The notes beneath the pieces were generated by a model. That model was not told the DNA's origin. It ran no database searches and was given only the letters and a program-made list of their open reading frames with translations. Positions 41,495-55,200 of a stretch of DNA of 64,000 bases are shown piece by piece. Source of the DNA: Echeneis naucrates (Eukaryota; Chordata; Actinopteri; Carangiformes; Echeneidae); NCBI RefSeq assembly GCF_900963305.1, contig NW_021780168.1, forward strand, positions 124,001 through 188,000, in the 5' to 3' direction. The translations under genes and the position numbers were made by a program. The first letter of the stretch is position 1. Each line of letters opens with the position of its first letter.

Positions 41495-42607
41495 CACTCA
41501 CCGGCCACTTTATTAGGTACACCATGCTAGTAACGGGTTGGACCCCCTTTTGCCTTCAGAACTGCCTCAATTCTTCGTGGCATAGATTCAACAAGGTGCT
41601 GGAAGCATTCCTCAGAGAGTTTGGTCCATATTGAAATGATGGCATCACACAGTTGCAGATTTGTCGGCTGCACATCCATGATGCGAATCTCCCGTTCCAC
41701 CACATCCCAAAGATGCTCTATTGGATTGAGATCTGGTGACTGTGGAGGCCGTTTGAGTACAGTGAACTCATTGTCATGTTCAAGAAACCAGTCTGAGATG
41801 ATTCCAGCTTTATGACATGGCGCATTATCCTGCTGAAAGTAGCCATCAGAAGTTGGGTACATTGTGGTCATAAAGGGATGGACATGGTCAGCAACAATAC
41901 TCAGGTAGGCTGTGGCGTTGCAACAATGCTCAATTGGTGCCAAGAAAATATTCCCCACACCATTACACCACCACCACCAGCCTGAACCGTTGATACAAGG
42001 CAGGATGGATCCATGCTTTCATGTTGTTGACGCCAAATTCTGACCCTACCATCCGAATGTCGCAGCAGAAATCGAGACTCGTCAGACCAGGCAACGTTTT
42101 TCCAATCTCTATTGTCCAATTTCCATGAGCTTGTGCAAATTGTAGCCTCAGTTTCCTGTTCTTAGCTGAAAGGAGTGGCACCCGGTGTGGTCTTCTGCTG
42201 CTGTAGCCCATCTGCCTCAAAGTTCGACGTACTGTGCATTCAGAGATGCTCCTCTGCCTACCTTGGTTGTAACGGGTGGTTATTTGAGTCACTTTTGCCT
42301 TTCTATCAGCTCGAACCAGTCTGGCCATTCTCCTCTGACCTCTGGCATCAACAAGGCATTTCCGCCCACAGAACTGCTGTTCACTGGATATTTTTTCTTT
42401 TTCGGACCATTCTCTGTAAACCCATGTTCAAAGTCACTCAAATCACCTTTCTTCCCCATACTGATGCTCGGTTTGAACTGCAGGAGATTGTCTTGACCAT
42501 ATCTACATGCCTAAATGCACTGAGTTGCCGCCATGTGATTGGCTGATTAGAAATTAAGTGTTAACAAGCAGTTGGATAGGTGTACCTAATAAAGTGGCCG
42601 GTGAGTG
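41495..42607 (-). mobile_element. Tc1-like DNA transposon, internally deleted
   Basis: Inverted ends CACTCACCGGCCACTTTATT AGGTACACC flanked by TA at 41493-41494 and 42608-42609. The minus-strand transposase fragments show MARLVRADRKAKVTQITTRY (second DNA-binding helix), SDESRFLLRHSDGRVRIW (first Asp), FQQDNAPCHKA (second Asp) and NPIEHLWDVVEREI (Glu), the DD34E catalytic set. About 90-100 bases of the N-terminal HTH region are deleted between GACTTTGAACATGG and GTTTACAGAG. At least one further frame break separates the pieces. Confidence 0.9.
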
Positions 42608-42727
42608 TAGATTAGAATAGATTCCTTTTGGACTGTTTTTAAGGTGGAATTACCACTCCACCACTTAGGGTTAGTATTACATTTCCATTGAATAATAAAC
42701 ACAACAAAAGAAATCAAATCTCTTTCT

Positions 42728-42750
42728 GTGTGTGTGTGTGCGTGTGTGTT

Positions 42751-42782
<32 letters not shown>
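42728..42782 (+). repeat. (TG)n(AG)n microsatellite
   Basis: TG run passing into a GA run, just beyond the Tc1-like element. Confidence 0.9.
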
Positions 42783-42787
<5 letters not shown>

Positions 42788-42886
42788 CAGAAATTACACT
42801 CGTGGGAGCGATGGGCTTGGTGGCTTTCCTGAGGACCCTCTTTGAAAAACACTATTCTAAAGTCACCTATTTTATTCTTTACTCAG

Positions 42887-42951
42887 GTTGATGAACTGCA
42901 GATTGTCAGAGATCAGCTGTTCTTCTCTGGTCTCAGCTCTGAAGTCCAACC
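42887..42951 (+). pseudogene. Truncated LRR exon, left array
   Basis: Acceptor TTACTCAG then [20 protein letters not shown]-type coding start; breaks off after GAAGTCCAACC into unrelated sequence. The end of the left array. Confidence 0.8.
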
Positions 42952-43261
42952 TTATGCCTTATGGCAGCTTATGCCACGTTATAAAATGCTATGTTATAAC
43001 CACCAATGCTTATTTAAGACAGATCCAACAAAGTATTTAAATTAACTGAGAGCTCAGACCAGCAGAGAGAGAGCACACACACACACACACACAGTGAATG
43101 AGGTGCGCAGCTTCGCTCAGTCTGTGATTCAAAAAATGAGCGAAAGCAGGAAAAGACGCATTTTAATAAGTATTAGGAGGAACAAACCAACAGATTTGGT
43201 TTTAGTTCAATTTAACGCCACTTATTTGTCTAATAACAGCTGATTTGTGTTTCACTTCATT

Positions 43262-43470
43262 CGTTCGCGAGACAAGCGTGAGTTTCTTCGTGCGCATGCG
43301 CCGTTCCGGCTGAATCTAATGCGAATGTTACGTTTGAGTTGGTGTCGCGTGGGAGAGCGATGAAGGACAGGAAATGCCTTTGATCTCCAGTGACGTCACA
43401 CAGTCTCGCTGTGAGGTGAGTAAACAGTTGTGATGTTGTCAGTGAAACATTCATTCATCCTCAGAGTCAT
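43262..43470 (-). repeat. Dispersed TGACGTCA repeat, copy C
   Basis: Same family as 1828-2052; keeps GTGTGACGTCACTGGAGATC and the GCGCATGCGC end. Confidence 0.7.
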
Positions 43471-43575
43471 CTGCTTCTACCGATCTCCATTTTCATTTCC
43501 AACCACTCAGAAAGACAAGAACACACACAGACACACTCTGACTAACCAAACCATTCCAGGAACAATCAGGATGAT

Positions 43576-43623
43576 TCTGGCTCACGGTGTGACAGGTCCG
43601 GGGTTCAAATCCCAGATGAGCCC
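43576..43623 (+). pseudogene. tRNA-Pro 3' part
   Basis: GTGTGACAGGTCCGGGGTTC then AAATCCCAGATGAGCCC; anticodon arm damaged. Confidence 0.65.
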
Positions 43624-45444
43624 TTTGTCAGCTGTTGTAAGTGAAAAAGCCTCCTAAATGTGGAGGGAGGCCGACTGTCAGAGAGCAGTGTGCATTCTAG
43701 CTTCCTTTAGCTGTCAGCCTCTGATCATCAACTCTTCAGCTTCTATGACTTCAACAATTCCTTCTGAATGCAGTCTGAGGCAGTGATTGTGAAACTTTCA
43801 TTCAGACAGAGATCCCACATTCAGAAGAAAACAGCCACACACAAACAAAGTCATCATGAACAGCCTACATGGAGCCTAAATGAAAAGAAGCAGGAACTAA
43901 AGTGTGAAAATAATGATGAACAAAGTGTCACACAGAGAGGCTGCAGCCTGGTGTGGACTATAACGTCAGAAAATGGATCAGTCTGTGACACAGAGCACTA
44001 AAGTTGGAAGGCAACAGTCAGAAGTGTCTGAGTTCAGCTGAGCTGAGAGTCTCTTGCACGACTCTGCCAGAAAATCATTGGACTGTATTAAATCAATCAT
44101 TTGACCTTTATTTATACAGCACTTTTCAAACGAATAACAATGTTGCACAAAGTGCCTTATGGATAAAAATATAAAAATAAACAAGATAATATCCCCCACC
44201 TGGGCCATCCACTCAGACAGAGACACTCAGATTAAACAAGACATTATGTTGGTCTTACAAAGGTCATTTAGTACACAAAATAAAAATTGTCCTTTCAGAA
44301 GGTAAACTGCTGCAGTGTCCTCTGAGTAATGCTCTTTTAGCATTTTAGCACTGACAGTCACATGTTTCACAAGAAAATGTTTTATACCAACAAAAGAAAA
44401 TGCTTCTGGAAATGTTCCCAAAGCAGCCCAAAGGGTCCAGAAGAAGCTGAACCTAAACCCCAGGTGGAGTTTGGAGGAGCTGGCTGAGAGGAGAGGAGGA
44501 CTTGAGGAGTCTCTGGGATCATGGTGGACTGGACTCTGTTCTCAGACCAGTTCTGATTCCTCTGTCAGTCTCTGCTGGATGAAGCTCTCCTCTCCACCTC
44601 CCAGGAACATGGTCCAGAGTCTGGACAAGCTGCTGCTGCAACATCTGGATCATCAGGAAGCAGCTGATCCTCCATCAGCACACACCTTCCTCTTCACTGC
44701 CTCCACCTGTGTAGAGAAGAAGAAGAGAGCAGATCCATCAGTGTTTCCTGACTCTGTCCATCAGCTGTCAGTCAGTGATGTAGATCCAGCATAAAGACCT
44801 GCAGGGACTTCAGTCCTGTTCAGTCCAGATGTGCAGCAGCTGCTTCCTCTCAGCTCATGTTAACGTGTTGGAGTGAACACACTGAGTTGGAAACTCACAG
44901 ACCTCAAGTCTGCTGACTCAGCACATTTCTCTGAGTCCACAGTGGAGATAAAGAGCTGAGTCATGAAGGTTCATCACTTTACTGATGATTTACTGAAGGT
45001 CCATTTAAACAGAGAGACTCTGACTGACAGACAGACAGACAGACAGACAGGCAGGCAGGCAGACAGGATTCTGGTCTGCAGAAAGACCACATGGTGACAG
45101 TGTGATGAAATAAGATCAGTGATGTGCAGCTTTCAGTCAGACTGATCTCAGAGCTGTGACAGATGAACCTGATCAGAGAACAAACAGTCTCAGCTCAGAT
45201 CTGACAGTTTGATGGACGAGGACCAGAATCTGAACATCTCTTGAGTTCTTCAGCTGGAATCTGCTTCATTTGATGGTCACATGATCACATCAGTCCTCTG
45301 ACTGATCTGATTGGCTGACTGTTTTCTCTCTGTCTTTGTGTCTAATTCTGAAATCTGTTTCTGTTCTCCTCTCACAGCTTCACTGAGGGTTAGAGTTAAA
45401 CAATATTACTGAAAGGAACATGAACTGAGTCCAACTATACTGAC
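43624..45444. other. Between the two NLR arrays: no final exon found
   Basis: I looked for a B30.2/SPRY or short terminal exon for the right NLR and saw none. A 107-codon plus frame (44471-44794) is not recognised. A (GACA/GGCA)n run lies at about 45027-45066. Confidence 0.35.
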
Positions 45445-45618
45445 CTCAGAGTCTCCAGTCTGAAGTCTGGACTCTTCACAAGATTAGACAGATCCTTCAG
45501 TCCTGAATCATTTAGGTAGTTCTCACACAGGTCCAGTTCTCTGAGATGGGAGGGGTTGGACTTCAGAGCTGAGACCAGAGAAGAACAGCTGATCTTTGAC
45601 AACCTGCAGTTCTTCAAC
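45445..45618 (-). CDS. Right NLR LRR exon 10 (last)
   Basis: 174 bases, [20 protein letters not shown], then [20 protein letters not shown]. More divergent than the others; donor GTCAGT follows, so a further exon is implied. Confidence 0.8.
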
Positions 45619-48600
45619 CTGAGTGAAGAAGAAAAGATGTGACTTTAGGAGACAAAGTTCCTGCTTCAAAGTGTTTCATCATCTGTTCAGAGCGAATTAT
45701 GTTTTAGTGAAGGGACTTTTGGTAGCTGATTTTATTTCTGTGGTTTGGGAAAGAAGGCAAAATATTTTTCTTTGGTTGATTGTGTTGTTTAAAATGTATC
45801 ATTATGACCTGAGAAAAGGAAAAGAATGTATTTGTGTATGTTTATATGCAGATATGAGAGTTTAGGTTGTTACAACAGCCACTGGATGATTAAATACGTC
45901 TTATAAACCCATGTGGGTTGGACATTTTTATGAATGACACACAAATTAATAAATGAAATGAACCACAGACTAAAATCTGCATACTAACATACAAATATAT
46001 ATGAATATATGATGTCCCCTTTCAAAAATACAAGATTGATTGATAAACTGCATGCAATTAAAACGTCTTTTTCCATTAAATAAAAATCTGTTTTCCAAAG
46101 TTAAAACTGCAAACTGCAGTTCTCCAACCTGAGTCAAGAATAAAAGATGTGACTTTAGGAGACAAAATTCCTGCTTGAGAGTGTTCAATGTTTCATCAAA
46201 TCAACACATGATTCACAACATCTGGAACATTTTCATTAAATTCAGCGGTGACCACGTTTAACATGCTGAGTTTGGTCTGAATCTTTCAGTCTGCTTGAGT
46301 CACATGACTTTATAGTCGTGTTGGAACAGGAAAACACTGAATATTAGTGCTGTACTCAAAGAAAAAGAAAAAAACAAACTATTGATATAAGAATCACACT
46401 TCTCATTGACTATGATTCAGAATTTATTAAAAATGTCCCAAAATCGATTTAAAAATTAAAACAATGCCGACAAAGACGCTGTCTGACGTCACCATGGAGC
46501 TGACACAAATTATTTTATAGCTTGCTGCTCAGAGTGGCAGTTGTGGTCCACACACATTTGAAAAGGCACTTTCCTTAAAATTTGCTATTCAAGCAATATG
46601 TGATATTGTATTAAACAACAGTTGCAACAATCTGATCTGAGCATGAATAAATGTTTAAAACTTAACAAAGTGAAAAAGACACTTTAATGTCTCCATTCAT
46701 CATTTTGTCTTGCAAAGCATCATATTAATCTGAGAGCAGAAATAAAACATGAGTCTGACCTCAGAGTCTCCAGTCTACAGTGAGGACTCTTCAGAAAACC
46801 ACACAGATCCTTCAGTCCTGAATCCTTCAGGTCATTCTGATTCAGGTCCAGTTCTCTGAGATGGGAGGGGTTGGACTTCAGAGCTGAGACCAGAGAAGAA
46901 CAGCTGATCTCTGACAACCTGCAGCCCTTCAACCTGAGTAAAGAATAAAAAATGTGACTTTAGGAGACAAAGTTCCTGCTGGAAAGTGTTCAATGTTTCA
47001 TCAAATCAACACATGATTCACAACATCTGGAACATTTTCACTTAATTCAGCGGACCACGTTTAACATGCTGAGTTTGGTCTGAATCTTTCAGTCTGCTTG
47101 AGTCACATGACTCTATAGTCGTGTTGGAACAGGAAAACACTGAATATTAGTGCTGTACCCAAAGAAAAAAAAACAAAAAAATGATTGATATAAGAATCAC
47201 AATTTACTATGATTCAGAATCGATTCAAAAAATAAAACAATGCTGACAAAGACGCTGTCTGACGTCACCACGGAGCTGGTTCTGGAACATACACATGCAC
47301 CAAAACAAGGAGGAAACTACAATAATGGAGGAAAGAGAGATTCAACAGGCCCCGTCCTCGTTGCAGGCAAAGATTCTGACTCATTTTGGTTTTTACCGAG
47401 CTTGACATGACTTATTTTATAGCTTGCTGCTCAGAGTAGCAGTTGTGGTCCACACACATTTGAAAAGGCACTTTCCTTAAAATTTAAAAGGCAGCATGTT
47501 TAACTGCTCATTTTTTTTAAAGAGACACTTATTTTTGCTATTCAAGCAATATGTGATATTGTATTAAACAACATTTGCAACAATTCCATCTGAGCATGAA
47601 TAAATGTTTAAAACTTAATAAATGTGAAAAAGACACTTTAATGTCTCCATTCGTCATTTTGTCTTGCAAAGCAGATTGGAGTAGATCATGAGGATCCTTT
47701 GCACACCTATACATTGAAGCAGAAATGACTATGAATCAAATTGTTTTGAATTGAAAATCATTTTGAATAAAGAATCAATTTTGAATCAAATCAAAGCCCC
47801 AAAAATCCAAATCGAATCGAATTGTTCAAGAGTGAATGATTCTGACCCAGCTGAATATATATTTGTCCATGTCAGTGAGGAAAAATATTTTCTGTCATTG
47901 AAACACTGAAGGATTTTTACTATTTTTTTAAGTTTTAAATCTGAAGTTCAACATTTCTCTGCCACACTGACTGGACTAAACCAGAGAAGAAGAAAACAGA
48001 CGTCAGCATGAAGATCCTCAGTGAGGATCAGTATAATATCAGCCTGATGTCTGCAGGTCTGAGTCACCACAACTGTAACATCATATTAATCTCAGAGCAG
48101 AAATAAAACATGAGTCTGACCTCAGAGTCTCCAGTCTGCAGTGAGGACTCTTCAGAAAACTACACAGATCCTTCAGTCCTGAATCCTTCAGCTTGTTGTG
48201 ACTCAGGTCCAGTTCTCTGAGATGGGAGGGGTTGGACTTCAGAGCTGAGACCAGAGAAGAACAGCTGATCTCTGACAAACTGCATTCCCACAAACTGAGT
48301 AAAGAATAAAAGATGTGATTTTAGGAAAAAAAGTTCCTGCTTGAGAGTGTTCAATGTTTCATCATCTCTTCAGAGCTGAAGGTTTAGAAAGTAGAAGCTG
48401 AGAAAATAAAAGTCAAACAGCTGAACCAACAGGAAGCAGCTTCACAACAGTCAAACACAAACAGTGAGAAGATTAATGAGAAAATGAAACAACACATGAA
48501 AGAACTTGAACTGACTGACGGAGCAAACATGTTTCCTGCAGCAGAGAGAGGAGGGCAACGGGGCAACTGCTCCCCCAGCAGACCAGCCCTTAGAGCCAAT

Positions 48601-51600
48601 CCTTGTCTTAGTGTGGAACCAAACCACTGCAGCTGATTGGACTAAAGCTTTGCTACACAATTACAGCAAAATGGATGTTTTCCTGAGGTGGTGATGTTTA
48701 CATTAGGTATGTTTGGAGCCACCTTATTTCCACTGCTGCAGTGTGTTGGTCATGTACATTCATGTAACTGCTTTGGGGTCAGTGGTTAATGTAAACATTA
48801 TTATTCTAATAATGGACCAGGTGAGAAGGTTCCTTGGAAAATGAAAGCATATTAATCTCAGAGCAGAAATAAAACATGAGTCTGACCTCAGAGTCTCCAG
48901 TCTACAGTGAGGACTCTTCAGAAAACCACACAGATCCTTCAGTCCTGAATCCTTCAGGTCATTGTTCCAACTCAGGTCCAGTTCTCTGAGATGGGAGGGG
49001 TTGGACTTCAGAGCTGAGACCAGAGAAGAACAGTTGATCTCTGACAAACTGGAGCAAATCAACCTGAGTAAAGAATAAAAGATGTGACTTTAGGAGACAA
49101 AGTTCCTGCTTGAAAGTGTTCAATGTTTCATCATCTGTTCAGACCTGAAGGTTTAGAAAGTAGAAGTTTAGAAAATGAAAGTCAAACAGCTGAACCGACA
49201 GGAAGCAGCTTCACAACAGTCAAATACAAACAGTGACAAGATTTAATGAGAAAATGAAACAACACTGTAAAGAACCTGAACTGACTCAAACTGTCAACAT
49301 TGTGATTTGAACACATCAGAAATAACCAAACAGCAGAGTCAGCCAAACTTTATTTCTATCTCTGATTCTGCCACATATGAACTCCTGTATAACAATCTGA
49401 GCTCTGGCAGGTAAGTCCACTCTAAAACCAGTCAAACAGTCTACAAAACAAGCTGCAGAAGTTCTACACAGAAAACCAAACTCATCATTAACATATTTGG
49501 AAGATGAAATGTCTCTGCCTGACGTTGGACCAACACATGACATTTAACCCAGCTGTCAGTGTTTTAGTGTTCTTAGAACAAGTCTGAACACTGTGCTCAT
49601 CTGGGAGTTCATACTTTCACTCTGTTCTATAGTGTGTGTGTGTGTGTGTGTGTGTGTGTCAGACGATGCTTCTGCTGTCTGGGGATTCTGTGAATATTCT
49701 CTTTGTAATACTCAGCATCATAGAGCTATTGGTTGGGAGCCCTCAAGCATCAGACAAAAGAGACAAATGCTCCAGCTGTGGAACAGATCTGTGAAGCTGC
49801 CCGATCATAGAATTACTAAAAAGATATTTCATTCTGACACTTTGCATCACCATCACTGGGCCAGTGAGCTGAAATTAATATTCTATTCGAGTGATTTATG
49901 AATTCTTTCTTCATTTGTCCTGCTCGTGTGATGATTGACTTTTTCTTTGCAAAGAAAATAAAAACTTGTCGGCCGGAAAAAGTCTCTATTTCATTCTTCA
50001 CCAGCAGCAGAGAATTTCCACAACAGAAATGACACACAAATGTGTCTACAGTAGTGGACTAACAATGGTCAGTGGAACTCCTCTAATGGGCTGTTGTCAC
50101 AAGGAGCTTTGTGAACACTCCTACACAGGTTAAATACCTGGGTCCAACTCCACTGTCTGTCAGACTAGTGAGGACTAGTCAGACCGATGGGTTGAACTGA
50201 TGAAGCACCTGAGATAAGAGGCCAAACATCTTCTTAGACAAACAAAGTGCAGTTGCTTTCAATTCGACACGCAAATAAATAAATAAATGAAAAAAAAAAA
50301 ACAAAAACACAAACTACAATCTGTATATTAACATACAAATATTCATTGATATATGATGTCCCCTTTCAAAAATACAAGATTGATTGATAAACTGTGTGCA
50401 ATTAAAATGTAATTTTCAAATTAATAGAAATCTGTTTTCCAAAGTTACTTTCAAACAATTAAACAGTTTAAATGTTAAAAACCTGAAGAGGATTTTTCCT
50501 CATAAATATAAACCTGTCTGCAGGTCAGAGTCACCACAACTGTATCATCATATTAATCTGAGAGCAGAAATAAAACATGAGTCTGACCTCAGAGTCTCCA
50601 GTCTACAGTGAGGACTCTTCAGAAAACCACACAGATCCTTCAGTCCTGAATCCTCCAAGTAGTTCTGACTCAGGTCCAGTTCTCTGAGATGGGAGGGGTT
50701 GGACTTCAGAGCTGAGCCCAGAGAAGAACAGCTGATCTCTGACAAACTGCAGTTCTCCAACCTGAGTAAATAATAAAAGATGTGACTTTAGGAGACAAAG
50801 TTCCTGCTTGAAAGGGTTCAATGTTTCATCATCTGTTCAGAGCTGAAGGTTTAGAAAGTAGAAGTTTAGAAAATGAAAGTCCAACGGCTGAAACACATAG
50901 AACTGAGCTCCGGCAGGTAAGTCCACTCTAAAACCAGTTGAAACAGTCTGCAAACAAGCTTCAAAAGTTCTACACAGAAAACCAAACTTATCATGAATTA
51001 TATATTTGAAGAAACATGAACAGTTGAATGTGGAAATCATACTTAAACCTCCTATTATCCTTCAGGTCAATTTGACCACATTCAAAAAATATGAGTTGAC
51101 TGTTTGTTTTTTTTTTTTGCTTCGTATTTCATGACTTTTCCAAATTTGATGGTTAAAATTGATTAAGCATAAAATTACCATGAAGACATTTTTCAATGTG
51201 TTGAACACATATTGCACACATTGGTATTCCTCTGGGGTCAATTTGACCCCAAGCTGTTTCAGCTGTGTAAAACTGGTCTGTCTGTGTGTGACCCATGTGT
51301 GACCTAACATTCCCACACCTATAGGTGCAGAATTGATACTTTTAAGTTGATACATGACTTGGGGGGTATGAATGTGTGTGTGTATCTGACATATTACTAA
51401 CACCTTCCGAAGTAGAACAGATATTTCCCGTGCTGTGGAGGGCGGGTTCTCCCCGTCAAAGACATTGGTAGTTCATTCAAAATAAGGGAGGAGCAAATAT
51501 ATAAAAGCTTGCTGTCTATCCAAATCATTCCTCATTGTGCTGTGTATACTGCAGTCTGCACGCTCTCTCTCTCTCTCTGTCTCTTTTCCTTGAAAATGGG

Positions 51601-52206
51601 CTCTAGGACACTGTGCAGAAGATTCAGCCCCGGACAAAGACACCAAAACCATAACTGAAGCTGAGAGGCCTTACATTTCTGGTACCTTTAACATATAGAT
51701 GGGGGGGATTTGTTAGACTCATTTGGCTCAAAATACAAGTTCCCCATGAAATCCCACCACTGGCACATTTACATGGTCTGGTACAGCATCATCCTGCTGG
51801 ATCTGACCATCTGTTTGATATTCAAACTAAATTGGTATTATGGCTGAAATTTCCCAAACTGAACCAATAGAGCCATGTTACATGTGGATGATGTCATTCT
51901 GTTGGCTAAGAAAGAAAAAATATTCACATTATGCTGAACATTGTTCCAAAACGGTGCTGGAAGTGGAGACTAATGGAGAACCAAGACAAAACACAAGTGG
52001 AGCATTTTAGGCCAAGTTGAACGTTGTTAATCTTGGGACAGTAATGCTGTCCTACACTGATCAGTATAAATGTCTTGGCCTGATGTTGGACCAACACATG
52101 ACATTTAACCCAGCTGTCAGTGTTTTAGCTCAGTCTGCAGGTAGAGCCCTGAACAAGTCTGAACACTGTGCTCATCTGGGAGTTCATACTTTCACTCTGT
52201 TCTGTA

Positions 52207-52253
<47 letters not shown>

Positions 52254-55200
52254 AGACGATGTTTCTGCTGTCTGGGGATTCTATGAATATTCTCTTTGTA
52301 ATACTCAGCATCATAGAGCTATTGCTTATCTTACAGCAGTACACAAATGGACCTCAGTGTTGGCTCTTCATGGTGATTTGGGTTGGGAGCCCTCGAGTAT
52401 CAGACATCAGAGACAAATGCTCCAGCTCTGGAACAGATCTGTGAAGCTGCCCGATCATAGAAATATGAAAAAGATATTTCATTCTGACACTTTGCATCAC
52501 CATCCCTGGGCCAGTGAGCTGAAATTAATATTATATACGAGTGATTTATGAATTCTTTCTTCATTTGTCCTGCTCGTGTGATGATTGACTTTTTCTTTGC
52601 AAAGAAAATAAAAACTTGTCGGCCGGAAAAAGTCTCTATTTCATTTTTCACCAGCAACAGAGAATTTCCACAACAGAAATGACACACAAATGTGTCTACA
52701 GTAGTGGACTAACAATGATCAGTGGAACTCCTCTAATGGGCTGTTGTCACAAGGAGCTATGTGAACACTCCTACAGAGGTTAAATACCTGGGTCCAACTC
52801 CACTGTCTGTCAGACTAGTGAGGACTAGTCAGACCGATGGGTTGAACTGATGAAGCCCCTGAGATAAGAGGCCAAACATTTTCTTAGACAAACAAAGTGC
52901 ATTTGCTTTCAATTCGACACGCAAATAAATAAATAAATAAGAAAAAAACAAAACAAAAAAAACACAAACTACAATCTGCATATTAACATACAAATATTCA
53001 TTGATATATGATGTCCCCTTTCAAAAATACAAGATTGATTGATAAACTGTGTGCAATTAAAATGTAATTTTCAATTTAATAGAAATCTGTTCTTTCAAAC
53101 CATTTAACAGTTTAAATGTTAAACCCTGAAGAGGATTTTCCCTCATAAATATAAACCTGTCTGCAGGTCAGAGTCACCACAACTGTAACATCATATTAAT
53201 CTGAGAGCAGAAATAAAACATGAGTCTGACCTCAGAGTCTCCAGTCTGCAGTGAGGACTCTTCAGAAAACCACACAGATCCTTCAGTCCTGAATCCTGCA
53301 GGTCATTCTGACTCAGGTCCAGTTCTCTGAGATGGGAGGGGTTGGACTTCAGAGCTGAGACCAGAGAAGAACAGCTGATCTCTGACAAACTGGAGTTGTC
53401 AAATCTGAATAAGGAATAAAAGATGCAGATAAAATCATTGATAATCAGTCAGAAATGTTCAGAAGACTTTAAAGTAAAGTGCCTCCACATTCTGTCTGGA
53501 TATTTGAAGTGTTTCTTTCGTGTAATTGTCATTTCAGCCACTGGAGGGTGAAGTTCAGCAGCTCCTCACTCTAAAACAAAGTGATTCCCTCAGCTGACCT
53601 GCGGCTGCAGTGGAATACAGGACATACTTGTGTGTAGGAATACAGCAGTTGGCTGCTTCATAAATATGTGGCAGCAAAGGAAATTTCTGCTTTGACGTGA
53701 AGATGAAGCTCTAAAATCTTTAAATGAAGAACATTTCAACATGTGTGGGACTGTTTGTTTTCAAAGTGTGTAGAAGAGCTTTTTGATGTTGACTCCGTCC
53801 ACAGCAGCTCATCACTCAGCTTCTGTACCGCTGCTCTGAACTCCATCTACTGCAGTAACACACTGACTGAGAAGGACCACACCACAAAGAAACACAACTA
53901 TCACTGTGCTCAGTGCAGGGAAACCTGTGGTGGAGCTCCAATCCTTTGGAAATAACAGCTTTCAGAGCACAGGGGGGCCACGGCCACGTGTCTGAAAGCC
54001 CCATGAGGGCTGGAGTCTCAACAACACAACTGACTCTGGTCCTCAGCTCCACACCCTCCAAGTCTGAAGACATTTATTAGGACATTAGATTCAGCGGTGG
54101 ATGAAAAGATCTACCACAGTGGACTGACCTCAGAGTCTCCAGTCTACAGTCTGGACTCTCCACAATATCACGCAGCTCCTTCACATCTGGATCCTGCAGG
54201 AGGTTTCCTCTCAGGTCCAGTTCTCTGAGATGGGAGGGGTTGGACTTCAGAGCTGAGGCCAGAGAAGAACAGCTGATCTTTGACAACCAACAGCATCTCA
54301 ACCTGAAAAAGAAAAAAATCATGGAGATCAAATGACTGATAATCAGTCAGAAATGTCCTGATCCAGAACTTCTCCATCTTCTCAAACTCATCACCCACTT
54401 TAACATCTCAAATGTTGCTGGTCCACATCAGACTTTGTTCCAATACAAACACAGAGACCAAGAGCAAGACTTTAAAGATCCAGTCCTGATCCAAGACTAA
54501 GGTCTCCCTTGGTCTTGGTTTCTGTCTGGAGATCAAACATGTGAAACCAACTCTTTGGTTCCTGGAAGACTTTTCCTGATTAATATATTGAACAAGTAAA
54601 TTCAAGTTTTGGAAAAGACTGACAACTTTTATTATTATTATTATTATTAGAAACAACTGGAAACATGAAACAACGGCCATTTTTAATAAAAGTGAATACA
54701 TTCAAGTTAAATGTGAATATAAATTCTGGATTAAACAAATCTACAACAACAACTCAACAGACCTCAGAGTGTCCAGTCTACAATCTGGACTCTTCAGAAA
54801 ACCACACAGATCCTTCAGTCCTGAATCCTGCAGGTCATTGTTGTGACTCAGGTCCAGTTCTCTGAGATGGGAGGGGTTGGACTTCAGAGCTGAGACCAGA
54901 GAAGAACAGCTGATCTCTGACAAAGTGCAGCCCCACAACCTGAGTAAAGAATAACTTTAGGAGTTATTCTTTAGGAGACAAAGTTCCTGCTTGAAAGTGT
55001 TCAATGTTTCATCATCTGTTCAGACCTGAAGGTTTAGAAAGTAGAAGTTTAGAAAATGAAAGTCAAACAGCTGAACCGACAGGAAGCAGCTTCACAACAG
55101 TCAAATACAAACAGTGACAAGATTTAATGAGAAAACGAAACAACACTGTAAAGAACCTGAACTGACTCAAACTGTCAACATTGTGATTTTAACACATCAA

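Noticed and set aside
42175-42546. Plus-strand frames of 100-120 codons
   Set aside because: Antisense shadows of the Tc1-like transposase.
44471-44794. Candidate terminal or SPRY exon between the NLR arrays
   Set aside because: On neither strand do I see PRY/SPRY motifs, and the frame on the plus strand opposes the gene.
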